A stretch of DNA of 64,000 nt from Arctopsyche grandis (lineage: Eukaryota > Arthropoda > Insecta > Trichoptera > Hydropsychidae). Below, in pieces: positions 49,001-61,948 of the stretch. The position numbers and the translations under genes are program-made. The stretch lies in the NCBI RefSeq assembly GCF_051622035.1, contig NC_135360.1, forward strand, positions 16,310,501-16,374,500, in the 5' to 3' direction. Under the pieces are notes generated by a model. That model saw only the letters and a program-made list of their open reading frames with translations, had not been told where the DNA came from and ran no database searches. Every line of letters starts with the position of its first letter. The stretch's first letter is position 1.

Positions 49001-52000
49001 TTTTCTTTGACGTCTATGACGCCAAAATACTCACTATTAATCAACCTAATGCGATTTAAAAATCACGAGACCGGCAAAACATTTTTTCTGGTTCAGTAAT
49101 GTTTGCCAATTCTTTCAACGAAAATAAATAGTTTGTGCGTAGAAAGAAAAGCAAAAAATATCAAATTGTGTGATCAGTTCAATAACTGAAACTTTTTATG
49201 ACAATATATTTGAACTATTCAATTTATGATATTTAAATACATACATATACAATGTAATTATAATATATGTGCATATACTTAATTTTATATTGTATTATCT
49301 TATTCATTTATTAATTATTGCATAATAATATCTAAATATCCTCGTTTTAATGAGTTCCGATCATTATTGTTTTGAAACTGAATATTCCATATTATCATTT
49401 ATCTTTATATTAGGATTTAGGGAAGCTAAACCATATAAATAGTGTGTTTACTGTATGACACAATTAACAAAAAAATTTTACCTCTGATTGTTAATTTTCA
49501 AATATAATTTTTTTTTTCAGATGACAATGCTGAACGATTCCAGGGAGAAATTAATAGAAACTCAAGTTATAGCTCCTTCTTTAATTCTTAAAAACAGCGA
49601 AAAAGCAATACAGGTATATTTCATTTTATTAATATATAATATAAGGATATAGATATGTTATATTTATGTATGTAAAGTACCTATGTACACGTACATACAG
49701 ATGTACGTATGTAATGATGTTGATATGATGTTTTTTATTGTTAAAAAAATCTATATTGCACTACAAGTTGTCAACTTTGATTCGATATTGGTTTGATAAG
49801 GATATGAGGATTTAATGTTGCGTATTGATAATTAGCCAATTATGTATATGACCTAGTAAAAGTTTACGAACTATGTAACATTATGTACGCTCTCTGCTTC
49901 TTATAAACATTATTTTAGAAAATCTAAATACATTATGTTATTAATTTTAAATCTATATTCAATTTTTGCGTATGTATTTTAAATGTGCCAATTATTATAT
50001 TTTCATTAAATATAAATAAAATAACAACTAATGATTTAAAACTATCCATCTTATATACTACTTAACGTCAACCATTTCGTATGTACATACATATGTATGT
50101 ATGTATGTACACTTAATGTGTTTCTAATATCTAGTTTTATAATACATATATGAACATATGTATGTAGGGGTATCGCCTGTCGCATTTTTATCTTATCACA
50201 GGTCACGCAATGTGAAAAAGGTGAAAAAAAATGAATAAATTATAATTAATACTATCACTTTTATAATATTAATAGCCTCCTTAAATCAAGTTTTAATGTA
50301 AATATTTAAAATTAACGCGTGATCGTAACGTGTAGCACATACTTATTATATATGTACATATAATATATGTATGTACATATGTAAATGTAATGTATGAAAT
50401 TATTACACCACTAGTTTCTGGATGGTTTTTTTGTTATATATCTACTAATCCCCATTTACTATTAAAGGTGATTATTTATTTTGATAATTTCATTATCATT
50501 CCACACAAGAAATAGCATTAATTTTATTATTACAAGTTGACGATTTTGATATTTAATATTTTATCATAAAATTTTATATGAGTTAGAAAGTATGTTTATA
50601 TGTACATTCATATATGAATATATGTACATATCGATGGCTTGGTGCACAGATACTGTATGTCAATTTTTAAATTTATATCGAATTTTAAGTTTTTAGATCC
50701 TGGAATAATTCAGATTTCTCCTTTCAAGGTAATTTATGTGTTACATTAATTACCTTGAAAGGAAAAACCTGAAATATTCCAGCATCTCCAAATTTAAAAT
50801 TCGATATGAATTAAAAAATGGACATACAATATCTGTAAGCCAAGCCATCGTTATGTACACACACACACACACATACACATTATACATACAAGTGTCTAAT
50901 CTTTACATTTTAAGCTTTTTATTAGTTTTATCAAATTTATAAGAAATGTTAAATTTAGTACCACTCATGCGTTCAGCATATATGTATTGATAATAAAAAC
51001 ACTATCACACAATTTCTGAACACGTGCTAGTTAATCTATTGTCAAATGTAAAGGGTTATCATTAACATTTGTTGTAAATGTTTTTTTTTTAATATATATG
51101 TACATATAATGAGATATTTTTTTACAATTAATTTGTCATTATGGACACATCTAAAATTAAATGATATATAAATTTGAATATAAATTTCAGTTACACAGTT
51201 AACACAGTTTCGACATTCAATTAATCAAAATATAGTTTGCACTGAACTAATCTTTATCATACATTTCAACCTGTTTGTATAAACACAATGCAATGTGAAT
51301 AATAAACTCGTACGCTTTGCAGTAGGTCACTGAAACTACATATAAATCGATTGTATTGTAGATTATATTTTATTTATTGATACAATTTGAAATGTATGAC
51401 GTTTCCACGATAGTAAATTAAATGTCAAAGACATAAACGTTTCAATTATGGTACCACGATCCAATAATTGTCCGTGGCATATGTAATTTAGCAATTGTCT
51501 CACTACTCCATATCGAGATTGGAAAGATTGAACTCGTTTAAAAAAATGTAACAAATATTAGATACAATTATTAACTGGATTACATATATATTATATCTAA
51601 AATTTTAGATTGAAGAAGCTTTATTTGGACTTCGACTAACAGCAGCAACTATGAGGCGTGTTCAAAAAGTATTTCTGGATGAAATGAACAGAGGACTTGC
51701 ACAAAAACCCTCTTCACTTCAAATGGAAAATACTTATTTACCAGAACTACCAGATGGCACAGGTATTATAAAATTCGATTTTTTTTTTAATTATTGAAAA
51801 TACAAATAAACTGCTAATTTTAATTTGATATTTTTTTGCTGTCTAGAATTTGGAAAATATTTAGCATTAGACCTTGGAGGTACAAATTTTCGTCTCCTGT
51901 TATTGGAACTAAGCGAAGGTGATATCGTCAAAGAATCAGTCAAACACTATCATATCAGGTATATATGAACTCCATTAAATATTAATAGCTTCTTTGGAAT

Positions 52001-54319
52001 ATTCCATATTGTATGTATATGCTAATTTTACATACATACATAAATAGAAATTTCATACACGAAAAATAAATATCATGGGGTCAACACTCACATTGATACA
52101 GTATTCATACACAATAGTTGATAAAGCTGATTAATATGTTCTAGAATAATAAATACCATTAAAAATAAAGGGGTCATGTAATTTCAAATTTTATCTTTCA
52201 AGTGTATATGAACATTATCCAGTTCAAACAGGATATAGAAAAAATTGATAAAGTCAACTACAGATTACTTTTTTTGTATTAATTAAAATTTTTAATTCCT
52301 TCTATGTTTTTTTAGTGATGAACAGCGAATTGGTTGCGGAGTAGAACTTTTTGATTATCTAGCAGAGTGTGTAGGAGACTTTGTTCGTATGCATGGCTTA
52401 GAAGAAGAACTTTTACCAATGGGTAACTAAAATCACTTGATGTCACCAATATACCAATTTCACATTATTATAAGGGTTTTATTTGTATTTAGGTTTTACA
52501 TTCTCTTTCCCATTGGCACAACATTCAATTAACTCTGGAAGTCTCATCACCTGGACCAAATCTTTCAAATGCAGTGGTGTAGAGCGTCATAAGGATATTG
52601 TTCAAATGTTAACGGATTCATTGGAAAAGTGTGGTAAGCAAAACTTTAAGTATATATGTACATACTGTGTAATTGTATGTATGTACATATATACATTTTT
52701 TTTATTTAACCATATATTATATTTATTACACAGGTATGCAAAATGTCAGTGTTGTCGCTCTCCTGAATGATACTACAGGTACTTTGGTTACTGGGGCTCG
52801 TCAAGATCATCGCACTGGGGTAATATTTACTGATAATAAATTGAAACATAAAAAAGTCGCATTTATGAATGTGAATACTAACAATTTCATACACTTTTAA
52901 GATTGCAATGATCCTTGGTACTGGAAGTAATGCTTGTTACTTGGAAAGAGCTGATCGTGTACACTGTTGGGAAGGAGGTCAGTCTGCAGCTAGTCTTTCC
53001 ACTGATCACGTCGTAATTGATATGGAATGGGGAGCATTTGGAGATAATGGAACTCTAGATTTCATTAAAACACCTTTTGATCAACATGTTGACAATCTAT
53101 CCCTCATAACGTCCAGTTTCACGTACGTTGCCTTACATGTATACACATAATAGTGCTTTTTTCTGACACAACGCACCGTTAAGGTGGTCCGGCATCTATT
53201 TTTTGGCAGTTTCTTCAATGTTTCAATAGTAATTTTTTAAATTATGTTCGCACATATTAAACATAATTTCTTTGAGACTTTCCGACCCTTCAAAATACGT
53301 TGATATGTGGTTAGAGGACAATATTTGGTCATAGAAAAGTACTAAGACCAAAGAAAGGAGTCAAAATGATTTAAATTAAGATTTGAATAACTTTTTTATT
53401 AATAAAATATTTGAAAAGTCATGAAACCTTTTTTTTTAGAAAAATAGCACTGCATGTGTAAATACATATTTTTGAAAAATTTTATTTTAATTGTAATATA
53501 TAATTATAACGATATTTAATTAATATAATTTCAGATTTGAAAAATATATTAGTGGAAAATATCTCGGTGAAGTAGCACGATGTGTTATTGAAGACGTTAT
53601 ACGTATTGGTTTACTTTTTTCTCCAGATCGAGCTGGTTCTCTTATGAAACCAGCAACATTTAATACTGCCTTCGTTAGTGAAATTGAACTGTAAGTATTT
53701 CTAAAATATATTCTTTTTTCACGCTATTTTATATAACGATTTACAAATATTGACAATACATATGTATATATTTATTATATCTATTTGTAGGGATAATATT
53801 GAAGGTGTTGATTGGCGTACGGAAGCATTGCTAACTAGATTAGGAGTAATCGATGCTACATCTGACGAAGTTCAAGTTATAAAACATATTTGTGCCTTAG
53901 TTTCGTACAGGGCAGCAGCACTTCTTTCATCGTGTTAGTATTGTGTTAATTTAAAACAATATCTTATGTATAGATTTGAGTTTTTAAATTTTTTCATTTA
54001 AAACAATACTCCATAGGTTTGGCTACTCTTCTTGAACACATGTGCCTAGATCATGTAACTGTTGCCGTTGACGGCTCCGTTTATAAACACCATCCCAGAA
54101 TGCGTCACTTGCTATCCAACTTTACATCATTATTGGCTCCTAATCATCAGGTATTTTCTACACTGAATTTTGTTTTATTTGCTTTATTGAATTAATTTTT
54201 AATATTTCACTTTCACTAATATTACATTTCAGTTCACATTGTTGTTATCTGAAGATGGCAGTGGAAAAGGCGCTGGACTAACAGCTGCTGTTGCAAAGAG
54301 ACTTGGATACCGAAGATGA
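43095..54319 (+). CDS. Hexokinase
   Basis: ATP-dependent phosphorylation of glucose and other hexoses, first step of glycolysis, cytosolic. Twelve exons join in phase: 43095-43127, 49521-49613, 51609-51762, 51847-51958, 52316-52422, 52493-52633, 52734-52819, 52902-53122, 53535-53690, 53791-53933, 54017-54150, 54233-54319 (1467 nt, 488 residues plus stop), the usual single-domain insect length. Motifs in order: phosphate-1 loop LALDLGGTNFR (99-109), substrate segment GFTFSFPLAQHSINSG and LITWTKSF (167-191), catalytic base D226 in LLNDTTGT, ILGTGSNACYLE (246-257), EWGAFGDNG with E284, VAVDGSVY (431-438), and phosphate-2 loop EDGSGKGA (467-474). It therefore looks active. Intron 1 is 6.4 kb and filled with transposons. 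A candidate acceptor, tttcaattgacag at 43019, precedes the ATG, so a 5' UTR exon further upstream is likely. AATAAA at 55031-55036 is a possible polyadenylation signal. Convergent with the activin-like gene. Confidence 0.96.
44070..44461. mobile_element. Foldback DNA element, copy C (near-complete palindrome)
   Basis: Same terminal arms as copies A and B (CGGTCTCCCTCACGG; 'aaacgcccgaaaacgcaaat'). Here the inner part is also mirrored: the block from 'actcacttaatttgcgcgag' to 'ttttcctcccgtattctgcg' is followed by its own complement. Almost all of the 392 bp can therefore fold into one hairpin with arms near 180 bp. Flanks AAAATAC (44063-44069, 44462-44468) are a 7-bp repeat. It lies in intron 1 of the hexokinase gene. 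Confidence 0.85.
44470..46164. other. Intron 1 of hexokinase, middle part
   Basis: AT-rich, no gene supported. A small inverted repeat (CTCCTTAATGG at 45585-45595 and its complement at 45608-45618) is the only structure seen. Confidence 0.5.
46173..46376. mobile_element. Small hAT MITE with perfect 8-bp TSD
   Basis: Ends CAGTGCCGG and CCGGCACTG; flanked on both sides by CTTTCATT (46165-46172 and 46377-46384). 204 bp, including ggcgcc-rich and cccccc tracts and an internal repeat of the aattttaaa-gcgcctttgg type. No coding capacity. A decayed relative appears at about 38480-38532. Confidence 0.9.
46391..47694 (+). mobile_element. Degenerate hAT transposon with transposase relic and perfect 8-bp TSD
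   Basis: Ends CAGTGGCGTAACTACCGC and the complement of CAGTGGCGTAGCGTG; flanked by TTCCATAC (46383-46390 and 47695-47702). It is 1304 bp with ggggggcgcc tracts near both ends. At about 47395-47515 the plus strand reads LPVTVATTERSFTR and, after one frameshift, LKLIKNYLRSTMSQHRLKVL: the C-terminal dimerisation segment of hAT transposases, close to the LPVT(V)A-ERSFS-LK-IK-YLRSTM pattern of the ZMYM1/ZNF862-type group. Upstream coding sequence is shortened and full of stops, so it is inactive. Confidence 0.9.
47703..49520. other. Intron 1 of hexokinase, last part
   Basis: AT-rich, no gene supported; ends at the acceptor attttttttttttcag|ATGACAATG. Confidence 0.6.
50632..50855. repeat. Long imperfect inverted repeat in hexokinase intron 2
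   Basis: Two arms of about 105 bp face each other around a short centre near 50742. Shared words are cgatggcttgg/ccaagccatcg, aattttaagttt/aaatttaaaatt, ggaata-ttcag/ctgaa-tattcc and cctttcaaggtaatt/aattaccttgaaagg. Probably a foldback MITE; no clear target duplication. A short (CA)n tract follows at about 50857. Confidence 0.75.
53123..53534. other. Intron 8 of hexokinase
   Basis: Bounded by TTCAC|GTACGT and taatttcag|ATTTG. AT-rich, no additional feature. Confidence 0.6.
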
Positions 54320-56293
54320 GTTTTAAGATTTTGACTTTACACTTTTGAAAAATAATGATATTATCGAAATTATGACAATAATGATAAGAAATAATATCTT
54401 TAATAACAATATCGATATTCGGTGGGTGTCCGTATGGTCGTAATGAGCTGTGATTACATGATTTTTATTCAAATGAAATTTAATTTTTAGATACAGTTAA
54501 ATTCATATTAATTGTAAGAATCATATGGAATATACATATTCATTTTTACGATTTTTATTCAATATAAGAAATTTGTGAAAACGATTGTACTGTGTCTAAC
54601 ATCAAATTTCAGTGATTAAAAGTAAGTGAAAAAATGAGATTCTGTTTGTACAAAATATGTATAATCATAATATAACAAATTAAGACTGCTATTTTATATT
54701 TGTTATTGTTACACATAAGATTCACTGATTTATATACATATATCCAAGTTTGTACAAATTTGTTTGAGTTTGAAAGTATGATGAATGCTTGTATTTCAAC
54801 TATTTTTTTTAGTATAAAATCAACAATTCATCAATATGTCTTCCTTGATTTTTATTGTGTGTACTCCAAGAGTGCAATTATTATTTTATTATTAAAAAAA
54901 ATTAAGAAATTAATGTAAATAAGGATTTTATTTTATAAGGGATGTGTTATATTATATTTACAAACATGTGTAAATATTTGATATATCTCATTAATCATCT
55001 CAAATATGTTTGTATTACGAAAATGTAATCAATAAAGGCATTTAGATTTATATAGAAGATATTTGTTTTTGTTAATTGTATACGACATATTTATAGTTGT
55101 ATAGTCTTAAAAAAAACATAGATAAAATAAAAATATATCAATGTTTAATATTATATTTTGGCTTTATTTTTATATTGCGTTTAATATATTTTTTAAATAA
55201 AAATCTATAAAATAAAAAATATTTTTTTATTTACCTGTGGTTAGTGAATTTTCATAGTTATAATACATATACATATGTATGTACATATGTACATGTCAAA
55301 CAATACATAAATATTTTAATTTAAATATAAGTTATGTATTTTGTTTTGAATCATAGTTATATTTTAATAAAAATAAGTACAAATGAATTATTTTAAAAAT
55401 TTTCTCCAAAGTATTCTTCACATAAATATACATACATATCTATTACATATAAAATATTGAAATAAATAAACTAAACTCAATTTATTATCTACATATAGCT
55501 CACTTATAATTAATAGTAATAGTCGAATCATTATCATATTTGACAAAAATGGCCACACACAATTGGACTACACATACATATATGTACATATGTATGTATG
55601 TATAATATAAATATTTTTTACAATAAATATAAAATCTGCACATCACACAATTTAGAGAGTATTTCATTTAATCTATACAATAATATAATGACAAATGTTG
55701 TTTATTTATGCATAATACTGATAAAAATTTTGATGCTTCTTGTGAATTAAAACTTCTTAAATAAAAGTAAAATGATCATCTCTAATAACAATATATGTAT
55801 CAACTAAAAAAATAAATAATAGTATTTTTCAACTTATAAAATATTATTCCTACATAATAATGTACATCATATGAATGAAAATAAAACTAAATAATAATTA
55901 AAGTTGTCAACCTTCAAATAATATGTACAATTTATATAAGTAAAATTAAGAAATATCGATTATTATTTAAAAGATATTCGAGGGACAATCTATAATATAC
56001 CAGAAAGACTAATTTGTCGAAATCTGTTATAATACCAGATATTCTCATCAAGCCGACAATCCTAAGTACAAAGTCCATATTGTTATGCTATCGTTAGAAA
56101 GTTCTTCAGCCTATAATTTACATAAAAAAATGAGAATCAATCAAGGCAGTAAATTTTAATAACATATATGTATGTACATACAAACATATGTATGAAAAAA
56201 TTAACCATCAAAAAGTTCACTGATAAAAATAATTAAAGAATTCAACATCTTAAAAGCAATTTTCTTTAATCGATTATAACGAAATAGATTATG
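54320..56293. other. Convergent 3' regions of hexokinase and the activin-like gene
   Basis: 2 kb, very AT-rich. AATAAA at 55031-55036 may end the hexokinase transcript. The complement of AATAAA at 55701-55706 may serve the minus-strand gene. TACATATGTA-type words occur at 55265-55290 and 55570-55600. No coding feature. Confidence 0.5.
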
Positions 56294-58741
56294 TCACATA
56301 CAACCACAAGATTCCACAATCATATTTGGCAGAGTTTTTTGTGTGACCGTGTTATTCGAATCCATATAGAACAATTGCAGTGATGAGAATGTGGTTGGTG
56401 TGCAACATGGTTTTAATTCAAGTCTGCGGGGATGATTACTGTGAAAAAGTTTCTGAAACAAATCAATCATCACAGTCAAACATCAACAAATTCGTAGATT
56501 ATGTGTTTCAATTATAAACTAATTATAATTTACTTTAATGACAGATTGGTGGTGAGATGCAGTCAATGTTACCGCAGCCACCGAGCTGCAAGAACCTCGA
56601 CAGAAATGTGCATGATAACCACGAGGTTGTAAAATCCAATCATCCCATCCTAGTTCAGAAAAAGATACATATAATCTTTCACGGCAGCATTCTGATGTTC
56701 CGGTTGCACATTCCAAATGACGAATGCGACGTTTCTGAAATCATGAAATCACCATTTGAAATATTATATCATATAAATTGTGAAATTATTTTGCAGTTAA
56801 AGTGATATTTTAAATTGATTAAAAATAATCGAAATTTGAAATATAGTAATAAGCATTAATAGTATCAATAAACAAATATATTTTTTGAATATTATGATAC
56901 TAATATAATCATAATACAGTATTATTTACCTTTGCATTATACTTTGTGTTGATAACTAAGAAAGGGCGGTTATTGTACTGTAAACTTAAGGGTGCCTCTG
57001 AAGCTGCAGCTCCACACGATGGACAACTGACTTCCAATGAAGCTATACTTATTTCTAGCCATGATGGTGCTGCCCATCCCACATCAATTTTTATCCATCC
57101 CTCTACAAATTAAATTATTGATTATTAACTATAATTTTAATACAATTTTGAACTCATAAAATATGAAATAAAATTCATACCGGTAAGATCAGTCTCGTGA
57201 ATGGCGACAGGTCGTTTGTGATACTGATGATTAATATCCCATGGAACTGCTTCCGACACTACTAAAGTTTGATTGTGACTATCTTGTGGATCTTCTTCCT
57301 GTAATTAAATAAAAATGTTTCTTTATAAAATAAGATACATTTTTTTTAGATGTACTTGCTTGATGAAACATTTACATCTTTTGGTATTTTAATAAATAAA
57401 GTATTGTGGTAAAAGTAGAAATGTAAAAGAAACGTGAACATTTTAAGTATTTAATGAAGGGCATTCCAATATCGTTTAAAATTTTACCTTATAAATCCAT
57501 AATTCAGCTGAATTAACATCTTGAGGTTGCAGATCAACTGGCATACTGAAAGTGAAGCATGCAGCTGGATGGTGACTTTCAGAATTTCCACAATGTCCAA
57601 GATCGGCCACTATATTTTTAATGTAAAGATTGAACACATTAGAACTAATTACTGTTTTTATTTGATTACATATTTTCCTCATTTTCTATAAAAAAAAATA
57701 TATGATAGAAATGAGCAAAAAAATGTTTGATTTATTTTCATGCTAAAGGTTATCTCTCCAATAAGAAAATGTCACAAGATTTTCAAGTCATATTGTAAGG
57801 TCCGGTTAACAATACATACATATATCAAATAAATATGTTTTATATGGGTATATGAAATAAAATAAATATTTATAATAGTTCATATAAATATATTTCAATT
57901 TTAAAATTTTATCATTATACAATCTATTGAAATTTTGCTGTACATAATAGATAAAAGTTCTCCTAAAAATAAAGGAAAACTGGACTTTTTATCAATTTAC
58001 TGATATCTCTTCAAACAATGAAATTTAATTCTAATATGTGTGACCCATTATTTTTCGCCTTATTCAATTGATAACAAAATATACTGTAATTTTCAATAGA
58101 AAATTGATACTGAGATGACTAATTACGTATAATATTATTTAATAAAATATTTTTTATAATTTCGCATTTAAAAGCAATAATTAACGAGACGCTCTAGAAA
58201 AGATGACCCTAGACTATGAACTTTCTTTATCTAAGATTACACTATCACAACATATTATATACTCTTTGCACAGAATTAATTATCTAAGGTAAAATTGACC
58301 TAGAAAATAAGTTAAATATTTTATCAAAACTATGCAAATTAACTCACCATCATCCGGAAAGATGATCTTCTGCTCAGTCTTCGCATAAAACTCATCGGCA
58401 TGTTCGTCGGCATGTTGGTGGGCAAAGTGGTGTGGCAGCATCATGGCACCTTCGCGCACGGGAAGCGGGAGTGTCCCACGTGGTGCACCCACCTGTGGTC
58501 GCTCACGCATCCTCAACTTGCTTAGGATCTGGTTCTGCACATGCTGCACTCTCAGATCGCGTACCCGACCTTCACTCACTTCGGTTTCAGATGAACCCTT
58601 CTCGCCGGCCTCATTCTCACCGAGTAGTATCCTCTCCGAGTTCTTAAAGAAGTTACTCCAAGCCTCAACAAAATTCTTGTCAGCGCACCAGCACGTGCCA
58701 CCCATCACACTCAACATCCACAGCCACAGAATCAAACGCAT
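56294..58741 (-). CDS. Activin/inhibin-beta-like TGF-beta ligand (dawdle / Activin-beta type)
   Basis: Secreted dimeric growth factor expected to signal through activin-type receptors and Smad2. Six exons, 5' to 3' on the minus strand: 58741-58348, 57651-57488, 57298-57181, 57102-56930, 56734-56534, 56452-56294 (1209 nt, 402 residues plus stop). A signal peptide spans about 1-20 (LILWLWMLSVMGGTCWCA). A propeptide spans about 21-288 and includes a His-rich stretch (HHFAHQHADEHADE) and the PVDLQPQDVNSAELWIYK block typical of activin prodomains. The cleavage site is RRIR288. The mature domain is 289-402 (114 residues) with nine cysteines: C292, C299-C300 (SECCRERLYVSFSELGWDDW), FCRGSC, LKPCCTP and the final CGCM. 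The nine-cysteine pattern and the WDDWIL and NMIVESCGC motifs mark it as activin-like, not BMP-like. The acceptor of exon 2 (aataaaaacag|TA) was chosen for phase; it lacks a good pyrimidine tract, and the better tract at about 57690 leads to a stop, so that junction is the least certain. Confidence 0.9.
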
Positions 58742-61110
58742 CTCTATGAATATATCTGAAAAGATAATAAAAATCAAATCAATCCACTGAAATAAATAAT
58801 GATACATATTTTTTTTTTCAATTTGTATATCAAATAATATATTAACAAGGGTTAACATGAAAATAAATAGTTTCAATTATCAATACAACACCTACATACA
58901 TATGTGTGTAGTATACCTATTGGAAAATTTAGGTATTGTGCATATAAACATATTTACATGAAGCATATGTACATAAAACTGTAATAGATATTTTTAATTG
59001 TAGTACCATAATTAATTTTAAGTTTCTTTCTAAATACCAAAAATAATAAAAAAATAATTGTTAAAAAATTAAACTTACAATTAAATAGTGTTTACCTACA
59101 CTTGTATTTGAAAGTGTTTATTTTCGCAGTGTTGAACTTTCGCGGTAGGATTATTAATTAAATCGATGCTCGTTATATTTTGTGCGCTCTATTACTAATT
59201 TCAATTTGATTTGTCAATAAAAACAGATGAGCGTACAGTGTATGGAGTTCTGTCAATTTATCACTTTTATGTGGGGCTAACGTTCCATAGTCCACTGATT
59301 CGTTCCGGTTAATAATTCTGATTATAGATGTCATTGTTATTATTAAATTTAAATATTTATACACATTCACGATTCTATCAAATCGTATACTTATAAAAAA
59401 AAACGTGAATGAGATAAAGTTTCTTTAATTGAAATTGATTGAAATATGTAGTGTGCTAAATAAATTTGTCAATTAAACTTTGATTGATTTATTTAATATT
59501 TAATTTTAAACTTGAATACGAAGCTAAAAAACTCAAATTGGAAATTTATCAAAAACGGTGTAAACAACATATGCATTTGTAAGTAAATCTTCTTAAAAAC
59601 AGATACAAACAGCATTACAACGCATATGTATGACATTGAAAACGAAAAAGTTTCTAAAGATTAATAACTTGTGAAGATGTGAAGAAATCTGGAATTGCAG
59701 TAGGAATGGAATTTTTTATTTATGCGTTCTATATTATTAACATATACACGATTGAAAGGATTTCAAACAGTACTTGCAAATCCAGGTGACTTCTCACAAA
59801 TGAATTGAAAAGCAAGGCGCAATTGTGTAATTTAAAGGGCTTGGATAGTCTAAAAAGGAAACCCAAAATCCTATATGCCTTGCTTATTATAATATAATGA
59901 TTACATTTTTGCATAAACAATACCCAAGCTTTGTTATGTTCTTTAATAAATAATTGACACTGAAATTTTGATATTAAAATAAAAGTGTTATTAAAAATCA
60001 CAATTAAAAAATCATACACTTTTGAAAGTGTTGATTCATCGTTAAAAGATTATTGGAGTTTGCATCTGCCAAGATAAAAAAAAAACTTGATCTGATTTGA
60101 TATTATTTTGAGAACATTTATAATAAATGTGAACTTTGTCCATTAATTATTTTATCTCATTATTTTGATTGATACGTGGAATCTCCTATAGCCAGACTTC
60201 ATTGAATAAATTAAATAAGAAAAACTAGTTTAAACGTCGTTTATACATACATATTTCGTTTTATACGTGCATTTTCAATTCCGTATTCCTGTTTTTAGGA
60301 TATTGTTGAAGAGCACTATAAAAATTATTTTAAAAGCAACGTGAACGTTTTTACATGACTATTGAAGGCACTATAACTAAACACATGACTGTTAAGCTCA
60401 GTGACAAGTTCACACAGTGACATGTGAACTTATAGACCACTGAACACAACCCGCAAAAAGTTTGAAATACAGTATGTATGTGATACAAATGTAATACTAA
60501 TGCGTTCAGTTGTCTAGTCACCTAAATACAGTATATATTTTAAATTATTTTATTACATACATAATGTGTTTCCTTGTTTATATGTATGTAATAGTAACCA
60601 ATGTTATGCTTTAAATAATATTATATGTGATGAAAAAAATCTGACGTAATCTTATTTACAATTTCGTCAACTTTCATCAAACACAGTGATAATGACGATG
60701 GTTCATATTATAAAGTCATGGTCATAATTTATATATTACGAAGAAATTATAAAATGTGGTTAAATATTATTATAAACGATAAAAAATACTATCATGCGTA
60801 GATTTAAACTTTACTCGTTCATTTATTCATTTATTTATTTATATTTAGGATTTACTCGTTCATTTATTTATTTATACATTAAAAAAATCAGACCATTGTG
60901 GCATTAAAGATAGTCCTAACGTGCCATTTTAATTGATCAAAATAAAGTTTTCCTCTTAAATTCCCCCAATTAAAACTATCTAAATTAAAGGGTTCAGAAT
61001 TAATTCATTAATTAAGTGTTTTAATATATCATAAAAGTAAATTTAATCTTACCTGTTTACTGTAGACACTATTCGATATCCCACAAGCTTAATATGGACG
61101 TCTCACTTAT
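58742..61110 (-). promoter_or_regulatory. Upstream 5' UTR intron(s) of the activin-like gene
   Basis: An acceptor, tattatcttttcag|ATATATTCATAG, opens the coding exon at 58755, 14 bp before the ATG, so a 5' UTR exon must lie upstream. The best donor on the minus strand is AAACAG|GTAAGATTA, ending an exon at about 61053; a second possibility is GTGTAG|GTAAACA at 59096. The first would place transcription start near 61.1 kb. Confidence 0.4.
59774..59881 (-). mobile_element. Non-LTR retrotransposon reverse-transcriptase scrap
   Basis: The minus strand encodes KAYRILGFLFRLSKPFKL then HNCALLFNSFVRSHLD, which resembles the late reverse-transcriptase motif of Jockey/CR1-like elements (RALGFI-R-S-F-----LK-LY-SLVRS-LEY). 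Only about 36 residues are clear; no catalytic motif remains. Different clade from the RTE fragments at 11.1 and 20.9 kb. Confidence 0.6.
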
Positions 61111-61948
61111 TTTAAATGCGCACTTAATTATTGAATATTAAGTAGATCAATTTTTAATTACTTTATATTTAATATACAGAATAAATAGTATGTATTATTA
61201 AAATGTGACAATTTAAATAACAATCACGTTATGCTATATTTTTTACTTCGTATTCTTTTAGTTCTTCTGAATCCGTTTCCTCGGAAACCGAATGTTCCAT
61301 CTTTCACCATTCAAAATTATTATATTCGCCTGTGTTTTGTTTTTCGCTATAATAATAAAACTTATATTCTCCAGAGAGATTTATGTTTTGCTTGGAAAAC
61401 GCCCATATTTTATCGACTTATTTTAAAAGATAGTCTCACTAGAAAGGTGAACTGTCACGAGAGCAATGTTCGAGAGTATAGCAGCCACTGGGAATGAATC
61501 CCGATACGCACTCTCTCATATGTGCTCACGTTTTTCTTTAAATATTTAAAGGACGGCTGAATATCTCATCGACTGCCATTGATACTTATAGCAGGGTACG
61601 CGTGCTTCAAATAATTAAGTCATTGTATCAAAAAATATTATATACGATACTACATATGTACATAAGTTTTAATTTTTATATACATATAATTACATATTAA
61701 AAAAAAATTACTTTAAATTTTGTACACAATTATGAATTTATCTATTTAATTATGTCCTAACTGTATTCAATGACACTTACCAATTTAACTTTCAGTTCAA
61801 CTGTACATTCAACACTAATAGACTTCGAATTTTGATAATCAAAACTTCTATTATGCCAAGTCAGGTGCTGATATTTTCAATTTTTGCAGCAAAGTTACGA
61901 AACTATTATAATTCGCAATTATAGTTTAAAGTACAAACTTTCAATTAT
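61111..61948. other. Intergenic, no gene seen
   Basis: AT-rich. The 88-codon frame at 61231 shows no domain. Confidence 0.5.

Noticed and set aside
58443..58790. 115-codon plus-strand frame
   Set aside because: Antisense shadow of the first coding exon of the activin-like gene.
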